Source: Setophaga petechia (lineage: Eukaryota; Chordata; Aves; Passeriformes; Parulidae). From it: 64,000 nucleotides of DNA. A model generated the notes under the pieces. The model saw nothing but the letters and a program-made list of their open reading frames with translations, searched no databases and had not been told where the DNA came from. Shown one piece after another: positions 20,901 through 32,600 of the stretch (its first letter is position 1; every line of letters begins with the position of its first letter). The stretch spans positions 59,424,930 to 59,488,929 of the forward strand of contig JANCRA010000001.1 of NCBI GenBank assembly GCA_024362935.1, written 5' to 3'. A program made the translations under genes and the position numbers.

Positions 20901-23610
20901 TCTTTGCTTGTGAAGGATCACTTTTTGACCCCGTGCCGGGGCAGGCTGGCTGTGAGGCAGATTAGACTTTCCACAGGCAACACTTGGCAGCTGGGAATGC
21001 TCCCCACAGTACCTGAATCCCTCCCCAGGCCACTTCTTGCACGATTGTGGGGTGCAGAGAATGCTGTTTGAGGTGCTTGCTCTATTTTGGAGCAAATCTA
21101 CCCTATCTTTTCAGAGTGTCCCTTCCCAGACATAATGAACAGCACTGACTGCCTCTGGAATAATCCATTTTTTGCTGGACTTTTGGACTGCATGATAGTA
21201 CATGTTTTGCTGTAAATTCCTCTGCAGCACGTGGCATATATTAAGTGTCTAATCTGCAAAAAATCTTCAGCATTGGACAAATTCTTACTAATAGTGTGTT
21301 CTCTCAAGTGCCAGAAGAACGGCAGCATTTATATAATGCCTTGCTGGGCATTCCCAGCTCCCTTGGTCTTTGGTGCTGTGCCTACAGACACTTTGTTCAA
21401 ACATTCCTTGGAGATGCAGGGAGAGAAAAAGAACCCTTGTTCCAAAAATGTTTAACATCAACTCATCATTGGATGCAATGTGGACAATCAGTCTGGGAAA
21501 CTTCTAAACAAACCCAGCACCATCTCATGAAAATGTGGTGAGCTTTATCCTAAAAGGCAGTTCCTATAAAAGAAGGTAGCCTGCCAATCCCATCCACATG
21601 GCTGTGATGGAGAGATCACCACATGCTATATCCCAACTTCCATGATGAGCTTTTTCCAGCACTGCTTCACTCGAGGGAGACTCTGCCTTCAAAGACTGTT
21701 TTTTCCCAGCTGCAGCCAAACCCAGTAATGTCTACACAACCTGCCAGAAGCACAGGCAGCTGCAGAATCCCAAGGAAATGGGAACAGATAGCCTCCCACA
21801 GACACACAATGAGCCATTTGAGCCAAATTAAGCATTTTACCTATTAACAATGTGAGGCTCTGCCTGCTCACATCAATGAGCTCCCCTGATTCCAAGGGTG
21901 CTGAATTGGGCATACATGGAGCATGCAATTCCCCATGGGTATGCCACAGCTAGATGCTAATCAACAGTGACTGGCTCCCAAACTGATAGAAAAACAGGAA
22001 ATTTGTCTTTTTATACCACATTTTAAAAATTTTCAAGGTTCTCAGAGTGTCATTCTTAATTACATTAAAGGCAGCAATGCCTACGACACTTACTTTTACA
22101 AACCAACTACTCCACAGTGACAAACCAAACCATACTGGTTATAAACCCTGATATAAAACACACCACAAGCAATTCACTGCAAAATATGGATAACAAAGGT
22201 ATTTTTGGACCAATCCTGGAGGTCAGCCATCGTACTCCCAGTTGTGTCAGACTGCTACAGCAGCACATTTTTAAGGAGTGATTCCCAAGCAGTTGCCAAG
22301 ACTTTAATAAAGAAAGAGCAGCACCTAGGGAAAGCCTGGCTTTCTCCAGAGCTCTGGAACATTTTCTGTTGTCACACAGACACAGGATGCTATCTGGCAT
22401 CACACCTCCATTGGATCTGAGCAACAGCCAAGTCCCCAGTGAAACAGCAGAGCAGTGGCTGCCACATAGAACTGAGTTCAAAAATCACTCCCTCATTCTC
22501 ATTATTTTCCTTCTTTGGCTTTTCTTGGTTTCCCTTTTCAAAGCAGTGTGGCTTTCACATCTCCTTCCTGGAGAGACTGGTGCTGTCCACCTCTCTGGGA
22601 TTCTGCTGGGTCCTGCTCTAGTGCTTAAACACTGTAAGCACACCATGATCACACACAGCTCTTCCCACACCTCCATCAGTATCACTGCACCATGTGCCCA
22701 CAAAGCAACTGCTCATCATAAGCACAAGGGAAAACTCCTGCTCCTCTAGTGAACCAAAAAAAAAAATCCTTTTCTTCTTCAGCACTGAAATGTTGCGCCC
22801 CAAAGATGGTTTTAAAGCAGGTCGGAGGAGCTGCAGTCCCTGTAAGCAACATTGTTTCCTTGCACCAGCCACAAGCCCTCCTGCCAAACTCTAACTCAGT
22901 CTACCACTGCTCATTTACCTCGTTTAGGTAACAGGGAGGGTACAGGGACACTTCTAAGGACACAGCCATAACAACTCTGGGCTCTCCTCTTGGGTTTAAG
23001 CTTCCACACAACGACAAGAGGAAACTTCCTCTCTGCCTCTCAACCAGCCCTCCGGCTGCAATAGCCAATTTTCTGCCTGTTAAGCTCTTCTCACAAGCAG
23101 GGTTTCATCACTGTCTATTTGTCCCGTTCAATCAATCTCCACAGCTGACTGTTTCAGCACTTCTGGAAGTCTCCTTCAGCAGGGGCTCAGCAGGACAGAG
23201 CCCACTGACAGAGGGAGGAAACTGCACACGTGTGGGTGAGGATTTTCCATTGTTATTCCCACATTTTCCGAGCACACTGAGCCCTTCGCCCCCTGTCTCC
23301 GGCTGCAGCAGAGCCCACCTCTGTTGCCAGGCAGTTTTTCAAGGAGTACTGAATGTTTCTGGCATCCACACTTTTTGCTTTCAGCTCTTTTCATTCTGTC
23401 CCGTTTTCCATGTTGCCAAACACCTCATCCATTCTGGGCACAGAGGGAGCCGTGCTTTATTATTCCTCACCATCCCTGCAGAGACCAAGTGGTGCATGAG
23501 AGCTAAAGGCACGGGCTGGGGGCTTCTGCAGGTTGTTATTCCTTCCTCATCACCTGTCCTGCTCCAAACTCCACACAGGAGAGGGAAGCCACGGTGTAAA
23601 TATGTATTTT

Positions 23611-23880
23611 ATAGAATCCCACACTGGTTTAGGTTGGAAGGGACTTAAAGATCATCTTGTTCCAACCCGCTGCCACGGGCAGGGACAGCTTCCATTTAGC
23701 CCAGGTTGCCCCAAGACCTATTCAACCCGGTCTTGGACACTTCCAGGGATGGGGCAGCCACAGCTTCTCTGGGCAACCTAAGCCAGGGCCTCACTGGCCT
23801 AACAGACAAGAATTTCTTCCTGATATCCCATCTAACCCTGTCCTGTGTCAATGGGGAGGCATCCCCCCTTGTCCTACACA
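23611..23880 (-). repeat. CR1 3' fragment, about 270 bp
   Basis: Plus strand reads ATAGAATCCCACACTGG, GGTTGGAAGGGACTTAAAGA, GCAGGGACAGCTTCCA, TTGGACACTTCCAGGGATGG and GAATTTCTTCCTGATATCCC. Well preserved. Confidence 0.93.
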
Positions 23881-23900
23881 TACTCCACACTAAAAGCACT

Positions 23901-23975
23901 ATCACAGAATTACAGAACTGTAGGACACCAGGTTGGAGACACCTCAAGGATCATCTGCTCCAACCAGCTCAGAAG
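23901..23975 (-). repeat. Second CR1 3' end directly beside the first
   Basis: ATCACAGAATTACAGAACTG, then GGTTGGAGACACCTCAAGGA and TCATCTGCTCCAACC form a separate CR1 terminus in the same orientation, about 20 bases from the previous copy. Confidence 0.8.
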
Positions 23976-26758
23976 CCAGAGTTCAGGAGGCCACTTCACC
24001 TTGACTCACAGCAGGAGGAAGGTGCCACCCTCCTCTGAGATGCTTTGAAAAAGGCTTCTCTATTTTCCCACCACCTTCTGAGCAGCTCTGCTCAGTGACA
24101 AACTCCCCTTTTGGCTCACAACAGTTCACGGCGGCTTATCTAAAAAGCTGCAAAGCCAGCCTGAGAATCCAGACAATGCTTCCATTGACCAGGAGAGCAC
24201 TAGGATTTGGCCTGACAGGGTGCTTACAAAACCAGCTGGTTTCACATCTGGATGCTGGTTTTCCTCACATTTCCCTGCTGCTGCAAAGCAAGCTCCATCG
24301 GGTGGATCCACCCCTACAGATCTGCCTGCATTTACTCTGTATGTTAAATCCCAATCAACACCACTTCCTTCCCTTGGCATCCCTGGAGATGGTAGCACCA
24401 TCCTGATGGAACTGTCCCACCAGTCAGCAGCGTGGCAAAGCAAAGCTCTGCGTGGGTAAATCACCTCTCTGAAGGCATTTTCTTTTTCTCTCTGGGTCGA
24501 GTCAAGGGAACTCGGAAAAGGGCTCTTGCAATGGCATTTGGGAGCAGAAAGACCCTATTGAGACAAAGCCACAATGAGCAGTTTCGGGCCTGCCTTTAAA
24601 AATTAACCACCATTAACTCCGGGCTCGGCAGGGCTCCAGGCTGCCAGCAACACACTCCTTCCAAGCAGCTTCCCAGAAACTCCCAATTCAGCTCCTTCTC
24701 AAAAGCCTGCTGACATTTGGGCAGCTCCTGCTCTGTACTGGTTTCCCCTTGCAACAGCAAGTGAAGTTCAAGCTTCTGCCTCCTTTTAACTCTGAGCTTC
24801 ACAGACTCACCCCCACCTCCTACACAAGCTCCAAACCTCCAGGGAACATGACTATGGTGGAAAAAACCAGTGGATTTGCTGGGGTCTCATCCATGCTGAA
24901 AGGTAGCTTTACAGCTTTAAGCAAATTTCTGTAATTCAATCAAGGAAACAAGTATAAAATATTTCCACTTTCAGGAAAGGAACATGACCAGGATCTACAC
25001 TAGTAAAACTGTGTACAAGAAAAATAAAAGACCATTATCCAATGGATTTATCCAGGAAAATTAAGCACGGGTTGGCTTTCAGTAAGTGAATGCACTGTAA
25101 CTAAGATCAATATACTCCAGAAAAGGCTACTGCCAAAACTGAAGAAGGAGGAAAGCAAGTTCAAACAAATCCAACTTGTTTTTTCACTGAAAAATGAGAA
25201 ATCTGGTATCTAGAGACACATTTGGTGACTCCTTATGGAATGCAACACGAGCCACGCAGAGAGATACTTTTACCAAAACAACAAAGAGGCTCTAAAGCAG
25301 CAGCAAAGCACAAATACACAGAGTAAGGAGGCAAAGCCACACTTCACTGCACCATTTAGGAACATCTGGGTCTGACACAAGCCCAGGTCGAAGGAAAACT
25401 ACCAAAAATGAAAGATTCCACTAAACACTGGAGGATAAGTGCGTGAAGGCATACAAGGAAAATGAATTATTTAAGACCATTAGCAGCAGGAGCTTGAGAA
25501 GCAGTGGGTGACCTGGACCACCTTGGAGTGAGACAGCCAATTAAGGGGATTAAAAACTCTGCAGGAAAGCAAAGCAGCCTCTTCGTGTGAAACCCCAGCA
25601 CACAGGTGGGTGCACAGGCACTCAGCCTTTCCCAAAGGGTAATGTGGGAGGAGGCAGGTGTCTGCAGAACGAAGGAGAGAGGATGGAAGTGAACCCAAGG
25701 AGTTCACAATGAGTGGCCAGGCCCTCTGTGCTCACATCCCACCAGACCCACCCAGAGCCAAGGTTTTAGTCAGGTCTGAAATGTTTCACACAGCCTGAAT
25801 CTGAAGAAAACAATCATCAATCCCCAGAATTACCTGGCACTACTATCCAACAGGATACCATCTACCATATTTCTACCATTTCTTTCTAGACTCCAGGTTG
25901 GGCCCTTTGGAGGATTTTCTTGCAGTTTCCAAAGGTGCACAAGGTGACTACACCTTTATTTTTCTTACACAACTAAAACCACATGGGATCTAAACTGCCC
26001 CAGCCTGCAGGAACTTAGCCAGACCAGGAGGGCTGCAGTTAAAAACAAAACCATTAGCAGAGTTCTCCAAAGTGCTACTTAAGCAGATTTTTTTTTCTTT
26101 CTTTTGAGCTCCTAAATGTAACTTTAGCAATTATTGGTTTATGTAATTGCCTAACATTTAATGTTTACAGCAACATTTTACAACTAATTTACATGCAGTT
26201 CACTAAATGCTTTAGGGTTAATTGGTCTTTTGCTGTGCATTAAGCAGCTTGCTAATGATTAGACAGTTGGGAAGAAAACATAAGTAGGAGGTCAGTTTGG
26301 GGATGGCTTGGACCAGGGGAATGGCTGGGGGGGATTTTTGCAGAAGCATTGACCTTCCTAATGGTGAGGTCCCAGCCTCACCCCCAAGGGGCAGAGACAG
26401 TGTCTTTTACAGGGTCACATCGTTCCCTTTGTGCTGCATGTGAGGAGAAGGAGGAGGAGGATACAAGAGGATCTACTGCAGGTGAGGGGAGGATGAAACC
26501 ACAGCAAAGGAGAGAGAGAAGATGCAATTCCTTGCACTTGGCAAGAGTAATGTTGTACTGCCTGTGCTTAAAGGGAGTCCCAGGAGACCCAAGTATTCCC
26601 TGTCCTGAGTATCCAAAGGTATGGGGATGCTTCCAGGAGTAGGAAAAGTAACAGTGTGCCCTCCCTGGAGCCCTGTGTCACTGCACTGCCATCTAAGGAC
26701 AGAGTGCTCTAGACATGATACCATAACTGAGAAAGCCAAGTTAATAACTTAATTATCA

Positions 26759-26826
26759 AGCTGGCCCTGCTTTGAGCAGAGGTTGGGACCCGCTGATGGC
26801 ACCTTCCAACCTCATTGATTCTATTT
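26759..26826 (+). repeat. CR1 3' end fragment
   Basis: AGCTGGCCCTGCTTTGAGCA, GGTTGGGACC, ACCTTCCAACCTCATTGATT and CTATTT: the 'CTGCTTTGAGCAG' CR1 subfamily end. Confidence 0.8.
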
Positions 26827-27266
26827 TATTAGTGACCTTCCCAGATAGATGATCTCCACTCCAGCTACCCCATCTGCTGCCCAAACATGAACACTTTTGC
26901 CACGGCTTCAGAGAAATTTTAGTAATGAAGAGAGACTGGAAACCCCACGGTGGGTTTAACGATCTGCTTGGCATCCTGGCCTGGAGAATGGGAATAGAAA
27001 AGAAAGTAACAAAACACCAACTCTGCATCAGAAGACACTGACAGACTCTTTGGAAACAGCAAGGGCTGCACCAGCACAACCAAGACCAAACAGGAAAACA
27101 GCAAAACAAAGCTGAACTGCTTCCTTTGCATTTAGGGAATCGACTGTGACCAACCCAACAGGGAATCAAACTCTACTTTTTAAATCCTTCCCCAAGCACA
27201 AAAAACTGGCAGTGTCATCAAAAGCACTGAGCAGCCAGATGGTCTTAAACATTATCCAGGACTTAG

Positions 27267-27289
27267 GAAAAAAAAAAAAGAAAAAAAAT
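27267..27289 (+). repeat. A-rich run
   Basis: Two poly-A blocks separated by a single G. No retroposed gene body is recognisable next to it. Confidence 0.7.
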
Positions 27290-27930
27290 AAGAAGGGAAC
27301 AAATCAGACAGGTACTACTGGTAATCTTTTAAACAACTTAGGATGGAAAGAGCAAAGCAGAAATGAGCAGTGTTTTCCAAACTGTATTCCATCAGAACAG
27401 CACTGCCTCCAATGTGAAACTCTTCACAAGCACTGATCTCCTAAGAGTCATTAAATGCCATCTTTATTTCTTTTTAACTGGTCCCACTGCATTTTAAATT
27501 GCCTTTTAAAAGTATAGCTGGAGAATATAAACATGATGTGTTGAAACACAGAACTGTTACAATACAGGAAATAAATTTGAAAAGTTTGTGGTTTTACTGG
27601 TACTCAAATTTCATTACCCAGAAACAAGGAATGTATTCATTTTAAAACAAAAAATATTTGACTATTAAGAAAGTCTCAGTGTCTGGCAAGTTCTGGCAGA
27701 TGATTAATTATTACAACTCAGCAAGGGGTGCTGCTGCTTTCCTTCTGACCCTGCACACCCTCCAGGTGGGTTGAAGAATAGCAACAGCACAAGTCACCTT
27801 TCCCTACTTTTATTGTCTTTCTGCTCTCAGCACTTCAGCCTCCGGCTCCCCCTTCCCTGCTGGGATCAGGACTCTGGGCTTGCACTACAGCAAAATCTGT
27901 TTTGCTGATTCAGCTTAATGCATGGCCACA

Positions 27931-28238
27931 AAACCAGCTAGATGGCCTTGAAACCAGCTAGATGGCCCTTAAACCAGTCAGATGGACATGATTTTTTTTA
28001 CAAAGAGGGTGGAAAACCATTGGCACACAGCAGTGAGGGATGCCCCATCCCTGGAAACATTCAGGGCCAGGTTGGATGGAGCTCTGAGCAATGCAGTCTA
28101 GGAGAAGGTATCCCTGTCCATGGGAGGGGCTGGAACAAGATTACTCTGAAGGTTCCTTCCAACCCAAGCCATTCTGTGACCATTTTTATAATTCCATGAG
28201 ATGGGTTAGATGGCTACAAAACCAGTTAGGTGGCCACA
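27931..28238 (+). repeat. 20-bp minisatellite interrupted by a CR1
   Basis: Three 20-base units (AAACCAGCTAGATGGCCTTG and variants) stand at 27931-27990. After a CR1 fragment a part unit (TTAGATGGCTAC) and one full unit (AAACCAGTTAGGTGGCCACA, 28219-28238) follow. The two sides clearly belong to one array. Confidence 0.7.
28002..28200 (+). repeat. CR1 3' fragment inside the minisatellite
   Basis: Shows GAGGGTGG, GATGCCCCATCCCTGGAAAC, GGCCAGGTTGGATGGAGCTC, GGTATCCCTGTCCATGGGAG and CCATTCTGTGACC ending near ATTCCATGAG. Confidence 0.9.
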
Positions 28239-29840
28239 ATAGCGAGAGGAGGGAGGAACAAAGGAGCTGGGGTGAGGTGGGGGCCTCACCCAGGAGATCT
28301 GCCCTGCCAAAAAGCTGAAGTTAGGGATAACCCCTCCATGGAGCTGCCCAGATTCCCAGCCCAGCAGCTGGGCCAGGCTCAGCTAAGGCTGAGGATATTC
28401 AAAGGGCCCTGTCACCGTGCCAAGCACGCAGCTCCTGTGACAAAGGTCGCTTTGTCTTGTGTCCCCTCCACCTCCCAGCACATGGGAAACTTCAGAAATT
28501 CCCTTGCTGAGGAGAACAACTAAGCTGAGTAACTTGGAATTACAGGCTTTTAAGGTTAGTTTGCTGCTGGAGCCAAGACATATTTCCAGAGCTTCTCAGG
28601 ACTGAAAACAACCTCCTACTTTTAATGACTTGCCTTTTATCTTTAATAAGGGATTAGGAGCTATTTTTCCAGCTAATACCTTAAAATCCAGATAATCATA
28701 AAAGCAATCAGTAATACCCAATATATGTTAATTACTCATTTTCTTCTCGTCTCTGGTTGCCCTGTTGTCACTCAGAGCCATTAATTTGTCCATAACAAGG
28801 CTGCAAATCAAAACCAACAAAAGGCTTCAGGTCCTCTGGGGAGTCACAGGTTCGGATTTGGGGGATTAACCACAGATTATATCTGCAACAACAGCAAGGA
28901 AAACAACATTATGGCCAAAGAGGTGCTGAACTATCCCACCAGCCATTTACCTACACCTGGACCTGCTCATCCCCACAGCAGTCAAGCAAAGCAAAAGACT
29001 GATTTAAAATCATTTAACAAGCCACTGAACAAACTTGACAGCACTAAGGGGAGCCAAAGCTGCACTCACCAAGTCATTCCCAGTGAAATGTGACTCTAAA
29101 ATAATTTTACTTTCTCCACACTAACCTACACTGGCCTTTCCAAAGGGAATTTAAAGGAATAGCAGGTGTAGAAGCTTTACATTCAAGATCTGGTGCTGGA
29201 ATAATGATGCTGATCAGCACATTGCTCAGACAGGTAATTCCTATGACTGCTCACAGAAGAGGGATTCACAGTTCCTTGGATGCCATGAATTTGAAGGGCG
29301 CCTTGGATTTACCAGAATATTATTAAGGTGATAAGGAAAAACTGAAGCAGGAGCAAAGATGGATGTACCTACTTGGAATTCCATCTAGCATTTATGCTCT
29401 GCCCTCTCTGCACAGCCATTTCTCCCATTTCTGAGTCCTGAAGAGCTCTGCAGGGCCCTGAAAGGAGTTTAATCCCTCGTGCCTCAAACCCAAACTCTCC
29501 ATCACATCCATCACTGCACCTCTGGGTTTCAGGACGATCTACTGGCAGTCCCAGCTCCCTTGCAAACACGCACGTCCCGCACAGGTGATTCCTGACACCC
29601 CAAGCACCTTCCCCTAATCTCCAGAGCTACAGTCACGTAACACCAGCCATCAGCTGCTTCTCAGCTCTATTAATAGAGCCCAGGCTGCAGCCAGCCTGGT
29701 GGCCAGGGCTGCTCCTGGCTCACGTAACACAGTCTGTGGCTCCTCTGTCCCAGGAGCACACACGAGATGTCAGCACCCACCAGTGCCCCACAGCCAGCAA
29801 CCAAGGCTCTCACAGGAATACAGCTTTCCATCCCTGCTTT

Positions 29841-29983
29841 CTATCCCTGCACGTGTCCAAGGCCAGGCTGCACCAGCTCAGAGCTGCCTGCTCTAGTGGA
29901 GGGTGTCCCTGCCCATGGAAGGATGGAACTTGATGAGCTCTAAGTTCCCTTCCTGCCCAGGCCATGCTGTGATGATTCTATGA
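29841..29983 (+). repeat. CR1 3' fragment
   Basis: GTGTCCAAGGCCAGGCTGCA, GTCTAG-like CTCTAGTGGAGGGTGTCCCT, GCCCATGG and the terminal GTGATGATTCTATGAA. Confidence 0.85.
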
Positions 29984-30902
29984 ACAGAGAGCACAAAGTA
30001 TGTGTTTGATTCTGAAGACCTGAGCAGATCAAATTGCTTCATCCAAATGAGAATCAAAAACTAGTAATTTCAGCCCAGACTACACAAATGTGCTAATCCA
30101 GTTTTTCCCAGTGGCATCTTCTACAGGGCAGAGGGAATATTACTGTCATGTTACATTATTAAATTATTCAGTTCATTAAAGAAATTAATTAAATACGATG
30201 TGACAACAGGAGAGGCTGTTTATTTTTTCAGAATTCTCAGCTAAAAGAAGGGGTGGGAAGAAGAGATCTAAGGAGAAGAGGGAACTCGGCTAGCTCATTA
30301 GTTCAGATAATGCTCCCTTAATCCCTAAAAGGATTTCAACTGGGGAGAAAACCAAAACACCAAGTAGCTGCACCATTACCAAAAAAGACAGCCTTCCCCT
30401 TGGATATTGTTAATGGAATTTCAATCTCCATCCACATGGAATTTGAAAAAGATGATCCAAAAGGAAGTTCTCCCCATCTCCAGGTGGATACCAGCATGAA
30501 CATCTGGCCATCCATTGTACAAAACTCAGGATGCTGGATGCCTGCACATCACAATGTCAAATTACATCAGGTATTATAGAGTGTGACTTGGCTACCAAAA
30601 AGGAACAGCAGATTCGGGGTGAAAGAAATCCTAACAGCAAATCAAGGAAATAATGACATCACCAGCTTAAATCCATTATTTAAAATAAAGTTCCCCACTT
30701 GCTGATTCAAATGAAGCATGATGTCTTGTACACTATTTTTTTTAAGGCAAACATGAAGAGCTGATGAAGTGTCCCATGCATTACTTCACCCACTGAGCTA
30801 AACTCTCCATAGTGAGGTGCACATTTTCATGGCTCCAGGGAAAGGAGAACCACGACCCCAGTGAAGAAGGTACACAGCAGTCTGGAAGTACAAGGCAGCA
30901 CT

Positions 30903-30940
30903 GAATCACAGAATCCCCTAGGTTGGAAAAGACCTTTAAG
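30903..30940 (-). repeat. CR1 terminus, very short
   Basis: GAATCACAGAATCCCCTAGG followed by TTGGAAAAGACCTTTAAGA on plus is the complement of a CR1 3' end. Only about 40 bases are present. Confidence 0.7.
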
Positions 30941-32335
30941 AACTGGAAGCTGCACTGAAGCTGCAGCATGGAAAGAAATTCCCCAAGAATGTGCAAAGCA
31001 CAAGCCAAGGCACACATGGATCCTGCTCAGCCATTCTGATTGCTGAATTGTAACTGAATTGTACACACACCAAGAAGGGATTTTTGTATTTCTTCTCAAA
31101 GGCCTGGCTTAAAGCCTCCTGAACTTGGGGAAAAAAAGTGATAGGAATACTATGTTAAGAAATACACAGGTGATTTTCAGGGAAATTGAATTCCTCAACT
31201 TCTGCCTCCCAGTTCCAAGTATTCTTTTAAAGCCCTAAGTTAAACCAAGATGCTGAACAGAGAGATCCATCTCCTCCTTCCCCAGTCCTCCACCACAGAG
31301 CACTAGGTACACTGGTGGGATGCAGTTGTGAGCAACAGGAACTCATGCTCTGAGAATCCCTTTTCCAGCAGCCATCGTGTCCTGCTCTGTCACTACAGTG
31401 AACAAGTTCTGAACAAGGAAAATGAACTTGTCAGGGGCTCCATCTATTTCATAGCAAGAAACTCCATCACATGGAATAGTAACCCCAGAAGAATCAGGCA
31501 AGGACTGTTTGCTATATACTTCCATTAAATGCATGAAAGAAAAGAAGATGTAGAAAAAAAGATTGGTTTTCCAGGTGTTCCTCAACTTTGTGGCACTGGA
31601 GAAGCTATGGAACAGAGAACAGCTCTTTCATATATAGCTGATCCCTCAACTACAACCCAAGTTCTTCTGCTTAATTTTGAGATGAAGTCAAACCTCTGCT
31701 TACAAAATCACATTGCAGATGAGAACAGTGCAATGCACTGATTTAGATAAAATAGCTTTCCTTCAAAACACTTTTGTTTTTTATCCCCCAAAGAGACAGG
31801 AAATTGTGAGCAATAAACCTCAAGGATGTCTTTTCCAAGATTTGAAAGCTGTTCTCCAGTGGAGATTCCCATTTTAAGCACATGCTTTGCATAACTGAAA
31901 GAAAATACATGACCTTGATAGTAAGCAAAATATTCCTTGCAAAACATTTACTCTTTTTCTTGCTGTGCAAAATCTGTCCGCTCTTCCCAAATGAAGGACA
32001 CCAAACCCACACTCCTCAGAAAAACATCACACCAGATTTAACTGGAGGAAGGTGTTTTTACAAGTTCAGCACTGACCTTATGTTTCTGAAGCTGTTTGCT
32101 TCCAAGCAAAGAGCGTTTTCCCTTCTGCAACTGGGAAGGGCCTAGGCCGTGAGGGCTTTTCCAGAGCTACAAGGATGTTCTTCACAGATATCACCACTTC
32201 CACATCAAGGGCATCTGATGGAGCACCAAATACACCTGACATTGTCCCCATCCCTAAAAACATCTCAAGAATCCAAAATGTATATCCAGGGTCTGTCCTC
32301 TTAAAACCTTAAGTTACAGGAAGAGCAGTGTCCCC

Positions 32336-32600
32336 ATCATAGAAGCCCAAAATGGTTTGAGTTGGAAAAAACCTCAAAATTATCTCATTCCAATCCCTGG
32401 CCATGTGCAGGGACAGCTTCCACTATCCCAGGCTGCTCCAAGCCCTGTCCAACCTGGCCTTGGACACTTCCAGGGACGGGGCAGGCACAGTTTCTCTGGG
32501 TAACCTGTGCCAGGGCCTCACTGCCCTACCAGGGAAGGAGTTTTTCCTGCTGCACCATACAAGCTTGCCCTGTCAGCCTGAAGCCATGATGAGCCCCCCT
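32336..32600 (-). repeat. CR1 3' fragment, about 265 bp
   Basis: ATCATAGAAG, GGTTTGAGTTGGAAAAAACC, CAGGGACAGCTTCCACTATC, CTTGGACACTTCCAGGGACG, GTGCCAGGGCCTCACTG and CAGCCTGAAGCCATG mark a full-width 3' fragment. Confidence 0.9.
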
